Shown here: positions 1 to 8,749 of the stretch, piece after piece
How positions within the stretch are numbered: the first letter of the stretch is position 1
Layout of the letters: the number at the start of each line of letters is the position of its first letter
Origin: Pseudomonadota bacterium
GTDB lineage: Bacteria > Pseudomonadota > Alphaproteobacteria > Sphingomonadales > Sphingomonadaceae
NCBI GenBank assembly: GCA_020160755.1
Contig: JAIUPN010000001.1
Coordinates: forward strand, 434,001-498,000
Length of the DNA stretch: 64,000 nt
Direction of reading: 5' to 3'
Notes under the pieces: generated by a model
Database searches by the model: none
Told to the model about the DNA's origin: nothing
Seen by the model: the letters and a program-made list of their open reading frames with translations, nothing else
Position numbers and translations under genes: made by a program

Positions 1-57
1 CGGATTTTTCATGCGGCCAGATTTTTGTGCTGCGCGGCGGATGGGAACCGGAACGTG

Positions 58-465
58 TCAGACGATCTTGCGTCCGAAGCCGCCCGCCGGCCTAGTGTGC
101 CGTCCATCCTCTTTAACGGCATCCAGCGCGATCGCCGATTCCGATGCGGCGTCGCGACCGCGCATATAATTGGCGAGTGCCGCGTCGGCGTCGAAGACTT
201 GCATCCCGGCCGAAGCGTCGCTTGCCTTGCTGGCGGCCGCATCGGACGCGCCACCGCCTCCGGCGCGGAGGCGGATCAATTTCATGACGAGCCGTCCCGC
301 GAAGAACAGCCAGACGAGCGCAAGGCTGGCAAGCGTCGGAAGGAGCGCTATCCCCGCAATCGACGCGCCCATTCCGCCGAGAAGCTCGAAAATGACCCAG
401 CCCACGAGAGCGAGTGGAAGAAGCCCCACGAGAATCTCAAGACCAGCTTCGGACGAAAGGCGCAT
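58..465 (-). CDS. Small two-helix membrane protein, function unknown
   Basis: This 135-residue protein is not recognised. Two hydrophobic segments are visible near residues 9-29 and 33-62, followed by a short Gly-rich stretch and an Ala/Asp-rich soluble tail ending in basic residues, so it is probably an inner-membrane protein with a C-terminal cytoplasmic tail. The ATG at 465 is preceded by a CGGAGGT ribosome binding site about six bases upstream, which supports this start. It lies downstream of a PAP2 phosphatase gene on the same strand with a 53-base gap, so it may be the last gene of that transcription unit. No function can be given from sequence. Confidence 0.7.
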   Translation of the reverse strand: MRLSSEAGLEILVGLLPLALVGWVIFELLGGMGASIAGIALLPTLASLALVWLFFAGRLVMKLIRLRAGGGGASDAAASKASDASAGMQVFDADAALANYMRGRDAASESAIALDAVKEDGRHTRPAGGFGRKIV

Positions 466-518
466 CGAAAACCTCCGGTTATCCGGAAGCGAGCTAACCC
501 CGACAGCTTACGATTCTC

Positions 519-1130
519 TTAGTGCGGGCGCCTCACCCACCAGACGCCCAAGACGGCGAAGGCTGTCCCCAGCATCGTGCCACCGACGATATCGCTCGCC
601 CAATGGACGCCGAGCATGATGCGCGAGAAGCCGTTGAGGATGATCATCGCCGCCGCGAGCGCCCAGGCGAAGGAGCGCCAGCGCGGCGGCACGAGCCAGG
701 CGAGGAGGAGATAGACGACCGCCGCGCTCGTCGCATGGCCGCTGGGGTAGGAAAAGCTCGTCTGATGGTCGAGGTGCTCGATCAGGTCGGGGCGGGCGCG
801 GCCGAAGCCGAGCTTCAGGAGGCTCGAGGCGAGGTTCGCGAACAGCGACGCGCCGCCGAGCGCGACGGCACAGCGCGGGCCGCACCAGTGCCAGACAAGC
901 CCGCATAGCAGGATGACGATGATCCAGCGCGGCGTGCCGCCGCCGATCCAGCTCGCCCATTGCATGAAGGCGATGAAGGCGGGGTCGCTTTCGTCGATGC
1001 GAAGCGAGAGCATGTGCGAGAGTTGCCAGTCGGCGGCAGCGGTCCAGCCCGCGCCCACCGCGAAGCCCAGCAGGACCACCGCGGCGATCAACGCGGCCGA
1101 TACCCACAATAGCCGGGACGTTCCCGTCAT
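519..1130 (-). CDS. PAP2-family membrane phosphatase
   Basis: Membrane-bound phosphatase of the PAP2 / phosphatidic acid phosphatase superfamily, 203 residues with about six hydrophobic segments. All three phosphatase motifs are visible: KLGFGRARP at 106-114 (K-x6-RP), PSGH at 129-132, and SR-x5-H-x3-D at 169-180. The members of this family remove phosphate from lipid phosphates such as phosphatidate, phosphatidylglycerol phosphate or undecaprenyl pyrophosphate, with the active site facing the periplasm. The exact substrate cannot be told here. The ATG overlaps the TGA of the upstream gene by four bases (1127-1130), indicating translational coupling. Confidence 0.9.
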   Translation of the reverse strand: MTGTSRLLWVSAALIAAVVLLGFAVGAGWTAAADWQLSHMLSLRIDESDPAFIAFMQWASWIGGGTPRWIIVILLCGLVWHWCGPRCAVALGGASLFANLASSLLKLGFGRARPDLIEHLDHQTSFSYPSGHATSAAVVYLLLAWLVPPRWRSFAWALAAAMIILNGFSRIMLGVHWASDIVGGTMLGTAFAVLGVWWVRRPH

Positions 1131-1726
1131 CCTTCGCTCACAGCCCGGTCGCGCCGCGAGTGGCGCCAGACATCGAGATGGGCCGCAAAGCGACGTAGCT
1201 GCTCGGTCCCGCCCTCTATATCATTGTCGATCAACCGCATTTCGCGGGTTGCGTTACCGGTGCGATAGCGAAGGTAGAGACCGTGCCGCAGTCGGGCACC
1301 GAGCTTTGCCGATCCGGAAGCTTCGCCCGGCAAGCGGTCGGCGCGATCGAAGATGGCATCGGTGATCGCCTCGACGGGTACCGGATCGATCTCACCGCCG
1401 TAGCTTGAATGAAGATGGAGGCGGCCGCCCTCGGTCCTCGCGGCCACCGCGCGCGTTGCAGCGCGCAGGCCGTGCCGGCCGGCATAGAAAAGGGACACGC
1501 CCCCGGCGACGATAAGCAAGGGCATCTTGAACGGCGCCAGCGGGTCCTTGCGCGGCACCGGGGCCGGAAGTTCGACCCCGCCGGGCAAATATATGGCTTC
1601 GGGCGGCGCCTCGCCCTCGGCGTGCATCAGGCCGGCGACCGCAAAGGCGACCGCCGCCACCCCCAGAAAGAACAGCACCTTGATGAAACTGCCCGTTCTG
1701 GAGAAATGAAGGATCGACGGATTCAA
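1127..1726 (-). CDS. Membrane protein of unknown function
   Basis: This 199-residue protein is not recognised. Two hydrophobic segments are seen (roughly residues 15-34 and 66-84) separated by a Pro-rich loop, followed by a soluble C-terminal domain of about 110 residues. The only start that retains the first membrane segment is TTG at 1726; there is no upstream ATG. The soluble part resembles a small PH-like domain in its pattern of strands, but this is only an impression. It begins 21 bases after lpd and its stop overlaps the PAP2 start, so it likely belongs to the pdhC-lpd transcription unit. Confidence 0.65.
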   Translation of the reverse strand: MNPSILHFSRTGSFIKVLFFLGVAAVAFAVAGLMHAEGEAPPEAIYLPGGVELPAPVPRKDPLAPFKMPLLIVAGGVSLFYAGRHGLRAATRAVAARTEGGRLHLHSSYGGEIDPVPVEAITDAIFDRADRLPGEASGSAKLGARLRHGLYLRYRTGNATREMRLIDNDIEGGTEQLRRFAAHLDVWRHSRRDRAVSEG

Positions 1727-1747
1727 GCGGTGATGCCTCGACCCGCC

Positions 1748-3145
1748 CTAGATATGCAGCGGCCGACCGAATGCCGCGAGCACGCCCTCATGCATCGTTT
1801 CGCTGAGCGTCGGATGCGGGAAGACGGTGCCGATGAAGTCATCCTCGACCAGCTCGGCGGTCTTGCCGATCGTATAGCCCTGGATCAGCTCGGTGACCTC
1901 GGCGCCGATCATGTGGGCGCCGAGCAGTTCGCCGGTTTTCGCGTCGAACACGGTCTTGGTGAAACCCTCGGACTCGCCCAGCGCGATCGCCTTGCCGTTG
2001 CCGATGAAGGGGAAGGTGCCCGCCTTGACCTCATAGCCGAGTTCCTTGGCCTTCGCCTCGGTCAGGCCGACGCTGGCGATCTGCGGACGGCAATAGGTGC
2101 AGCCGGGGATGTTGCGCGGGTCCATCGCGTGCGGGTGGCCACCGGCAATCGCTTCGACCGAGATGATCGATTCATGCATCGCCTTGTGCGCGAGCCAGGG
2201 CGGCGCGGTGACGTCGCCGATCGCCCAGATGCCGGGGACATTGGTCCGGCACATCGCGTCGGTGTCGATATGCCCCTTGGTCGTCTTCACGCCGAGCGCC
2301 TCAAGCCCGATATTCTCGGTGTTCGGGACGATGCCGATCGCGACGATCGCGTGACTGAACTCGGCGCTTTCGGTCTTGCCGTCCTTCGTCTTGATCTTGG
2401 CGGTGACGCCGGTCGCGGTGGCCTTCAGTTCCTCGACGCCGGCGCCAGTGTGGATCGTCATGCCCTGCTTCTTGAGCTGCTTTTCGAGGAAGGCCGAAAC
2501 GTCGGCATCCTCGACGGGGACCAGCCGGTCGAGCATTTCGACGACGGTCACGTCGACACCCATGTCGCTGTAGAAGCTCGCAAATTCGATCCCGATCGCG
2601 CCCGATCCGATGACGAGCAGCTTCTTCGGCATTTCGGGCGGGACGAGCGCGTGGCGATAGGTCCAGATGCGCTTGCCGTCGGCGGGCGCGAACGGCAGAT
2701 CGCGCGCGCGCGCGCCGGTCGCGACGATGATGTTCTTCGCGGAGAGGGTTTCGGTGCCCTTCTCGCCCCTCACTTCCAATTTGCCCGGTGCGGTCAGCTT
2801 GCCCTCGCCCATATGGACGGTGATCTTGTGCTTCTTCATCAGGAAAGCGACGCCCTGGCTCAGCTGCTTCGCGACGCCGCGGCTGCGCTTCACGACGGCG
2901 TCGATGTCGGCGCTGATCTGCTGCGCGATCAGGCCATAATCGCCCGCATGCTGCATATAATGATAGATTTCGGCCGAACGCAGCAGCGCCTTGGTCGGGA
3001 TGCAGCCCCAGTTGAGGCAGATGCCCCCGAGATTCTCGCGCTCGACGATTGCGGTCTTGAGGCCGAGCTGCGCCGCGCGGATCGCCGCGACATAGCCGCC
3101 GGGACCCGAGCCGAGGACGATGAGGTCGTAGTTGGTGTCAGCCAT
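1748..3145 (-). CDS. lpdA: Dihydrolipoyl dehydrogenase (E3)
   Basis: FAD-dependent E3 subunit that reoxidises dihydrolipoyl groups of 2-oxoacid dehydrogenase complexes with NAD+. It has 465 residues, the usual length. The FAD-binding GSGPGG is at 12-17, the redox disulfide CLNWGC at 43-48, an NAD-binding VIGSGAIGIEFA in the middle, and the C-terminal HPTLSE carries the catalytic His-Glu pair. The ATG at 3145 is one base past the pdhC stop; an upstream in-frame start would overlap pdhC and add eleven unconserved residues. The position after pdhC identifies it as the pyruvate dehydrogenase E3, although it could also serve other complexes. Confidence 0.95.
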   Translation of the reverse strand: MADTNYDLIVLGSGPGGYVAAIRAAQLGLKTAIVERENLGGICLNWGCIPTKALLRSAEIYHYMQHAGDYGLIAQQISADIDAVVKRSRGVAKQLSQGVAFLMKKHKITVHMGEGKLTAPGKLEVRGEKGTETLSAKNIIVATGARARDLPFAPADGKRIWTYRHALVPPEMPKKLLVIGSGAIGIEFASFYSDMGVDVTVVEMLDRLVPVEDADVSAFLEKQLKKQGMTIHTGAGVEELKATATGVTAKIKTKDGKTESAEFSHAIVAIGIVPNTENIGLEALGVKTTKGHIDTDAMCRTNVPGIWAIGDVTAPPWLAHKAMHESIISVEAIAGGHPHAMDPRNIPGCTYCRPQIASVGLTEAKAKELGYEVKAGTFPFIGNGKAIALGESEGFTKTVFDAKTGELLGAHMIGAEVTELIQGYTIGKTAELVEDDFIGTVFPHPTLSETMHEGVLAAFGRPLHI

Positions 3146-3146
3146 G

Positions 3147-4448
3147 TTACGCCACCAGTCCCAGCGGGCTTTCGACAAGCTCCTTGAAGGTCTTCATCAA
3201 GAGCGCGCCGTCGGCGCCGTCGATCGCGCGGTGGTCGAAGCTGCCGGTTGCCGACATCACCGTCGCCATCGCGAGCGCGTCGTCGACCACATACGGGCGC
3301 TTCTCGCCCGCGCCGATCGCCATGATCATCGCCTGCGGCGGGTTGATCACCGCCGTGAACTGCTTGATCCCCATCATGCCCATGTTCGAGATAGAGGCGG
3401 TGCCGCCCTGATACTCGCTGGGCTGGAGCTTGCCTTCCTTCGCCTTCGCCGCGAGTTCGGACATTTCGGTCGAAATTTTCGACATCGACTTGCCGCCCGC
3501 GTCGGTGATGATCGGGGTGATCAGGCCGCCCGGAATGCTCACCGCGACCGAGATGTCAGCGCGGCTGTACTTGCGCATTACATCGCCGCCGAAGCTGACG
3601 TTGCACGCGGGCACGCGTTCGAGCGCAACCGCGAGCGCCTTGATCAGCATGTCGTTGACGCTGAGCTTCACGCCGCGGCTTTCCAGGCTGGCGTTGAGTT
3701 CGCCGCGCAGCTTCAGCAGCGCGTCGAGGCGGATGTCGACGGTGAGGTAGATGTGCGGCGATTGCTGCATCGATTCCGTCAGGCGGCGCGCGATCGTCTT
3801 GCGCATGCCCGACAGCTTTTCGTCCTCGTGCGGGATACCGAAATCGGGGATCGCGCCGGCGGCTGCGGGAGCTGTTGTCGGAGCAGCAGCAGGGGCGGCC
3901 GCCGCGGGCGCCACAGCGGTGGCAGGAGCGTTTGCTCCAGCTGAGGCGCCGTCGAGATCGTCCTTGACGATACGCCCGCCGGGGCCGGTGCCTTTGACGG
4001 TCGACAGGTCGATCCCGCGCTCGGCGGCGAGGCGCTTAGCGAGCGGGCTAGCCTTGATGCGTTCGCCCGATGCGGCGGGGGCCGCAGCCGGCGCGGGAGC
4101 GGGTGTCGGTGCAGGCGCGGCGGCGGGTACCGATGTGGCCGTTTCGGCCTTCGGTTCAGCGGCGGCGGTGGGTGCCGGGGCGGCCTTGGCGCTCGACGCA
4201 TCTTCGCCCTCGCCCGCGATCACCGCGATCACGGTACCGACCTTCACATTGTCGGTGCCTTCGGCGACGAGAATCTGGCTGACGACGCCCTCGTCGATCG
4301 CTTCGAACTCCATCGTCGCCTTGTCGGTCTCGATCTCGGCGAGCAGGTCGCCCGATTTGACCGTATCGCCTTCCTTCACCAGCCATTTGGCCAGGGTCCC
4401 CTCCTCCATCGTCGGTGAAAGGGCGGGCATTTTGAGTTCGATCGGCAT
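3147..4448 (-). CDS. pdhC: Pyruvate dehydrogenase E2 (dihydrolipoamide acetyltransferase)
   Basis: Transfers acetyl groups from E1-bound hydroxyethyl-TPP to CoA within the cytoplasmic pyruvate dehydrogenase complex. The 433-residue product has one lipoyl domain (1-80, lipoylated Lys43 in [10 protein letters not shown]), a Pro/Ala-rich flexible linker, a peripheral-subunit-binding domain (131-165), a second Ala-rich linker, and the catalytic domain from about 210 with DHRAIDG (His406, Asp410) near the end. The [17 protein letters not shown] start is typical of PdhC rather than BkdB or SucB. The ATG at 4448 has AGAGGGA about 11 bases upstream. E1 alpha and beta genes are not adjacent, so they must lie elsewhere. 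Confidence 0.94.
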   Translation of the reverse strand: MPIELKMPALSPTMEEGTLAKWLVKEGDTVKSGDLLAEIETDKATMEFEAIDEGVVSQILVAEGTDNVKVGTVIAVIAGEGEDASSAKAAPAPTAAAEPKAETATSVPAAAPAPTPAPAPAAAPAASGERIKASPLAKRLAAERGIDLSTVKGTGPGGRIVKDDLDGASAGANAPATAVAPAAAAPAAAPTTAPAAAGAIPDFGIPHEDEKLSGMRKTIARRLTESMQQSPHIYLTVDIRLDALLKLRGELNASLESRGVKLSVNDMLIKALAVALERVPACNVSFGGDVMRKYSRADISVAVSIPGGLITPIITDAGGKSMSKISTEMSELAAKAKEGKLQPSEYQGGTASISNMGMMGIKQFTAVINPPQAMIMAIGAGEKRPYVVDDALAMATVMSATGSFDHRAIDGADGALLMKTFKELVESPLGLVA

Positions 4449-4623
4449 CGTCGGATTTGTCCCTCTTGAACCTTGAAGGCGAGTCTTGCAGGCGCGGCCT
4501 GCCGCTACGGATTGTTCCCTCGCCTTAAGCCTTGCTTCGGTCAAGGTCCAGCGGGCCAAACTTGCGTTTCATACGAATGTGACGCAGTCTTGGCGCCAAG
4601 CAAAAACACGAGGGGTCGGGGCG

Positions 4624-5076
4624 ATGCGGACATATCTGGTGGTGATCGATGACAGCCCGGAGGCGTCGCTGGCGCTTCGCTTTGCGGCGCGGCGTGCGGC
4701 CCGGACAGGCGGCGGTGTGATCATCCTTGCGATCATCCCGCCGCAGGATTTTGTCGCGTTCGGCGGGGTCCAGGCGACGATTGAGGCCGAAGCGCGCGAA
4801 CATGCCGAAGAACTTGTGGCGACCGCCGCCGATGCCGTGATGCAGGAAGGCGTCACGCCGCAGAACATGATCAAGGCGGGCAAGCCTGCCGAAGTGGTCC
4901 GCGAAGTGATCGGGGCCAGCGACGAGATTGCGGCGCTGGTGCTCGCGACTGCGGCGTCGGGCGCGCCGGGGCCGCTGGTTGCGCATTTCACCGGACAGGA
5001 TGCGGGAACCCTCCCCTGTCCGGTGATGCTGGTGCCGGGCGGGATCGATATCTCCCGGCTCGACGCGCTGAGTTAG
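4624..5076 (+). CDS. Universal stress protein (UspA family)
   Basis: Single-domain cytoplasmic UspA-type protein of 150 residues, the normal size for one Usp domain. It opens with the typical first strand and acidic motif MRTYLVVIDDSPEA and ends with the family pattern in which a Gly-rich loop (SGAPGPLVAHFTG) precedes the last strand CPVMLVP. Usp proteins bind nucleotides or respond to stress; the specific role is unknown. The ATG at 4624 follows a GAGGGGTCGGGG stretch that can act as ribosome binding site. The reading frame is open upstream to 4486 but that part lies in the divergent promoter region shared with pdhC. Confidence 0.88.
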   Translation: MRTYLVVIDDSPEASLALRFAARRAARTGGGVIILAIIPPQDFVAFGGVQATIEAEAREHAEELVATAADAVMQEGVTPQNMIKAGKPAEVVREVIGASDEIAALVLATAASGAPGPLVAHFTGQDAGTLPCPVMLVPGGIDISRLDALS

Positions 5077-5085
5077 CGCGCCGCG

Positions 5086-5475
5086 TCAGACGACGAGGGC
5101 GCGCGGCACTCCGGCGTCTTTCCATTCGAGGATCGCAAAGCCGAGCACGGCGAAAGCCTGCGCGATGACGACCGCGATGCCAAGCCCGGTCATCGCGTTC
5201 GCAAAGCTGGCGACCACCGCAAAGCTCGCCGCGACCCAGCCGAGGTTGCCGAGGGCAATGAGCTTGACCAGCGGGGCGCTCGGCACGGCCTGCCGCGCGG
5301 CTACGACCATCAGGAGCGCCGCGGCGAAGCAGATCCAGCCTCCCGTTGCGACGATATTCGCGGGCAGACCGAGCAGCGTACCGACGGGGGCGGCAGCGAG
5401 CAGACCGATGGCGAAGACACCCGTGCAGGTGATTGCGTCGGCGACGAGGATATTCTTGAGATTGAGGATCGACAT
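5086..5475 (-). CDS. Small integral membrane protein divergent from an XRE regulator
   Basis: A 129-residue protein with four predicted membrane helices (about 10-30, 42-60, 68-90, 95-118), hydrophobic throughout and rich in Ala, Val and Gly. The family is not recognised with certainty; its shape resembles small SPW/DoxX-like membrane proteins of unknown role. The ATG at 5475 has a strong ribosome binding site, AAAGGAG, seven bases upstream. It is transcribed divergently from the XRE/MmyB-type regulator gene at 5594 with only 118 bases between the starts, so it is the most likely target of that regulator (inference). Confidence 0.75.
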   Translation of the reverse strand: MSILNLKNILVADAITCTGVFAIGLLAAAPVGTLLGLPANIVATGGWICFAAALLMVVAARQAVPSAPLVKLIALGNLGWVAASFAVVASFANAMTGLGIAVVIAQAFAVLGFAILEWKDAGVPRALVV

Positions 5476-5593
5476 GTTGGTTCTCCTTTCGACCCGCTCA
5501 AACTGGACTCGAAAATGAATGGCGTCGATTACGTCTGAGGTAATGGAAAGACCGAAGGCCCGGGTATAGCTCCCGTTACGAAGGAGAATGACG

Positions 5594-6376
5594 ATGAAGC
5601 CCGCATCGCTTGGCGAACAACTTCGCGAATGGCGCGTCCGGCGCCGGATGAGCCAGATGGACCTCGCGCTCGACAGCGAGATTTCGACACGGCACCTGAG
5701 CTTCATCGAAACGGGGCGGTCGCGACCGAGCGCGGCGATGTTGCAGCGGATCGCTGATTGCCTCGAGGTGCCGCATCGCGCACGCAATGCGCTGTTGCTC
5801 GCGGGCGGCTATGCCCCCGACTATCAGGAACGACCACTCGACAGCACCGAAATGGCGGGGATGAAGGCGATCGTCGAGCATGTGCTGAAGGGGCACGAAC
5901 CCTATCCCGCGCTCGCGGTTGACCGCCACTGGAACATGATCGCCGCGAACAGTGCGGTCGAGATTCTTACCCGGCTAGCCGCCCCCGAGCTGTTCGTGCC
6001 GCCGGTGAATGTGCTGCGGATCGCATTGCACCCCGACGGGCTTGCACCGCATATCGCCAATCATGGCGAGTGGCGCGCGCACCTGCTCGAACGGCTTGAC
6101 CACCAGATCGACGCGAGCGCCGACGCCGGGCTGATCGCGCTGCGTGAAGAACTGGCCGGCTATCCCGCCGGCGCCGACGCGCACCATGGAAGCGAAGCGA
6201 ACGGGATCGCGGTGCCCCTGATCCTCGAAACCCCGATGGGACAAATCCGCTTCGTCTCGACGGTGACGATCTTCGGGACGCCCGTCGATATCACTTTGTC
6301 CGAACTGGCGATCGAGGCCTTTTTCCCGGCGGATGCGGACAGCGCCGCGTTGCTGCAGGCGCTGGCAACGCAATAA
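5594..6376 (+). CDS. XRE-family transcriptional regulator with MmyB-like ligand domain
   Basis: A 260-residue DNA-binding regulator. Residues about 6-60 form an XRE helix-turn-helix (LGEQLREWRVRRRMSQMDLA followed by ISTRHLSFIETGRSRPS). Residues from about 95 on match the MmyB-like, PAS-related ligand domain (HPYPALAVDRHWN-type signature, here EPYPALAVDRHWNMIAAN, and LRIALHPDGLAPHIAN), which in characterised relatives binds fatty-acid-like ligands. The ATG at 5594 is chosen because GGAG at 5583-5586 is seven bases away; an ATG two codons earlier would be one base from it. Divergent from the small membrane protein gene, it probably autoregulates and controls that gene. Confidence 0.88.
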   Translation: MKPASLGEQLREWRVRRRMSQMDLALDSEISTRHLSFIETGRSRPSAAMLQRIADCLEVPHRARNALLLAGGYAPDYQERPLDSTEMAGMKAIVEHVLKGHEPYPALAVDRHWNMIAANSAVEILTRLAAPELFVPPVNVLRIALHPDGLAPHIANHGEWRAHLLERLDHQIDASADAGLIALREELAGYPAGADAHHGSEANGIAVPLILETPMGQIRFVSTVTIFGTPVDITLSELAIEAFFPADADSAALLQALATQ

Positions 6377-6382
6377 CGCAAC

Positions 6383-8701
6383 CTAGCGTCGCTTGCCCTT
6401 GTGCTTGATGTTGGCGGGGCGGCCGCGCTTGCCCACCATATGCTTGCCGGCCTTGTCCTTCCCCATCGCTTTCCCCTTCACGCCGTCGCGGCGCGGCGGA
6501 CGGTTGCGGAACCCACCCTCGGGAGCGTCGGGCAATTCAAAACGCAGCGCGCCGCTGACCGGGTTCGCGTCCATCAGCCTGAGGTCGAGCCGCTGGCCAA
6601 CAGCGTAGCTGACCCGCCCATGCTCGCTGTCGAGGCTGCGCGCGGCCTCGTCATAGAAGAAGCGCTCGCTGCCGAGCGTGGACACCGGCACCAGACCGTC
6701 GCCGCCAAGCCCGTCGACGGTAGCGAAGAAGCCAAAGGGCTGCACCCCCGTGATGCGCGCCGCGACGATCTCGCCAGCCTTGCTCGCGAGATAGGCCGCG
6801 ACATAGCGGTCGATGGTCTCGCGTTCGGCCTCCATCGCGCGGCGTTCCAGCGCGCTGATGGCTTCGCCGATGCGCGACAGACCCTTGGCGTCGGCTTCGC
6901 CCAAACCGGTGCGTGCAGGCAGGTCCTTTGGTTTACCGGGCACTTCGAGCTTGTAGCTGTCCACCAAGGCGCGGTGGACGATCAGGTCGGCGTAGCGGCG
7001 GATCGGCGAGGTGAAATGCGCGTAGCTGCCGAGCGCGAGGCCGAAATGGCCCGCGTTGGCGGGGCCGTAATAGGCCTGCGTCTGGCTGCGCAGGATCGCC
7101 TGCATGATCTCCGGCAACCGGTCGTCTTCGGAAAAACCGTCGATCAGGCGGTTGAACACCGCGGGGGTGATGACCTGTCCCAGCGCGAAGCTCTGCTCGA
7201 AGGTTTCGAGATAGTCTTTCAGGCCAACGAGCTTTTCGCGGCTCGGCGGTTCATGGATACGATACATTACCGGCGACTTCTTCGCCTCCAGCGCCTTCGC
7301 CGCCGCGACGTTCGCCGCGATCATGTAATCCTCGATCAGCCGCATCGAATCGAGCCGGTCGCGGACGCGAATTTCGGCGATGCCGCCCTGTTCGTCGAGG
7401 ATCACCTGGCGTTCGGGGAGGTCGAGATCGAGCGGAGCGCGGGCTGCGCGCGCCTTGGCGAGAAGTGCCCAGCACGCCCACAGGTTCCGGAGTGTGGGGA
7501 GCACATCGGCGTCCCATTCATCGCGCGGCGCATCGGCATCATAGGCCGCCTGCGCATGTTCATAGGCGATGTTCGCGCGCAGCCGCACCAAAGCGCGATT
7601 GAAACGCCATGACGTCACCTTGCCATGCTTGTCGATGACGAGGTGACACGCCATTGCGGCGCGGTCCTGCCCGGCCTTCAGCGAGCAAACGCCCGCCGAC
7701 AGCGTCTCGGGCAACATCGGGACGACCTGATCGGGGAAATAGACGCTGTTGCCGCGGCGCCGCGCCTCGCGGTCGAGTTCGCCGTCGGGGCGGACATAAT
7801 AGCTCACATCGGCGATCGCGACGATCGCGCGGAAGCCGCCCTTGTTCGACGCGTCCTCGTCGGGGATTGCCCAGACGGCATCGTCATGGTCGCGCGCGTC
7901 GATCGGATCGATCGCGACGATCGGCAGGTCGCGCAGATCCTCACGCCCGTCGGGGGTGAGCGGCAGCTTCGCGGCCTTTTCGGCTTCGGCAATCGTTTCG
8001 GCGCCAAAGACATGCGGGATTTCGTGCCGCGCGATCGCGATCATGCTCAGCGATTTGGGCGCGAAGGGGTCGCCGATGCGGTCGACGACCTTCGCCTTGA
8101 TCGCGGGGCCGCGCCCGGTCAGCTCGGCGCGCACGAGGTCGCCGATATCGGCGTCGCCCTTGTCGGCGACGGCAAAGTCATAGCGCGCACGCTTGTCGGC
8201 GGGGCGGAGCCAGATCATCGGCTTGCCGCCCGGCCCCACATCCTCGACGAGCACCCCGATCACCATCTCGGCGCTGGCCGCGAGGCGCTTCATCGGGTGC
8301 GCGACGTGGCCGCTGCCGCGTTCCTCGGTGCGCGCGAGGATGCGGTCGCCGACGCCGAGCGCGCCTTTGCGCCCCTGCTCGATCACGCGGAGCCGCGGCG
8401 CCGGGCCGGCGGCTTCCCAGCGATCAGGGACGGCCCAGACATTGCTGCCCTCGATCGCGGCGACACGCAGCACCGTGACGCGCGGCAGCCCGCCATGTTT
8501 GTGGAACGCGCGGCCCGGGGCAAGATCGACCAGCCCCTCGTCGGTCATGTCCTTGAGCAGCGCCTTCAGCGCGATCTTGTCGTTGCCGTGGAGCGCGAAA
8601 TGCTTTGCGATCTCGCGCTTGCCGACTGCGTCCTTGCTCTCTTCGATGAAGCGAAGGATCTGCTGAGGCGTCGGCAGTCCGGTGTGTTGTTTGCGGGCCA
8701 T
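6383..8701 (-). CDS. rnr: Ribonuclease R
   Basis: Processive 3'-5' exoribonuclease of the RNase II family, 772 residues, acting on structured RNA. An N-terminal winged-helix segment (TPQQILRFIEESKDAVGKRE) is followed by cold-shock domains, the catalytic RNB domain with the acidic metal cluster IDPIDARDHDDAVWA near residue 260, the family signature HFTSPIRRYADLIVHRAL near 560, an S1 domain from about 650, and a Lys/Arg-rich tail. The length and the basic tail favour RNase R over RNase II. It converges on the XRE regulator gene with six bases between the stops. Confidence 0.95.
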   Translation of the reverse strand: MARKQHTGLPTPQQILRFIEESKDAVGKREIAKHFALHGNDKIALKALLKDMTDEGLVDLAPGRAFHKHGGLPRVTVLRVAAIEGSNVWAVPDRWEAAGPAPRLRVIEQGRKGALGVGDRILARTEERGSGHVAHPMKRLAASAEMVIGVLVEDVGPGGKPMIWLRPADKRARYDFAVADKGDADIGDLVRAELTGRGPAIKAKVVDRIGDPFAPKSLSMIAIARHEIPHVFGAETIAEAEKAAKLPLTPDGREDLRDLPIVAIDPIDARDHDDAVWAIPDEDASNKGGFRAIVAIADVSYYVRPDGELDREARRRGNSVYFPDQVVPMLPETLSAGVCSLKAGQDRAAMACHLVIDKHGKVTSWRFNRALVRLRANIAYEHAQAAYDADAPRDEWDADVLPTLRNLWACWALLAKARAARAPLDLDLPERQVILDEQGGIAEIRVRDRLDSMRLIEDYMIAANVAAAKALEAKKSPVMYRIHEPPSREKLVGLKDYLETFEQSFALGQVITPAVFNRLIDGFSEDDRLPEIMQAILRSQTQAYYGPANAGHFGLALGSYAHFTSPIRRYADLIVHRALVDSYKLEVPGKPKDLPARTGLGEADAKGLSRIGEAISALERRAMEAERETIDRYVAAYLASKAGEIVAARITGVQPFGFFATVDGLGGDGLVPVSTLGSERFFYDEAARSLDSEHGRVSYAVGQRLDLRLMDANPVSGALRFELPDAPEGGFRNRPPRRDGVKGKAMGKDKAGKHMVGKRGRPANIKHKGKRR

Positions 8702-8749
8702 GATCCGCGGATAGGGGGTAACGAGCGGGCCGTCACCCCCAAGCGCAGG

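Noticed and set aside
1409..3187. Long plus-strand open frame of 592 codons across lpd
   Set aside because: It is antisense to a clearly conserved dihydrolipoyl dehydrogenase, has no recognisable domain and no ribosome binding site. Long antisense frames are expected in GC-rich coding DNA.
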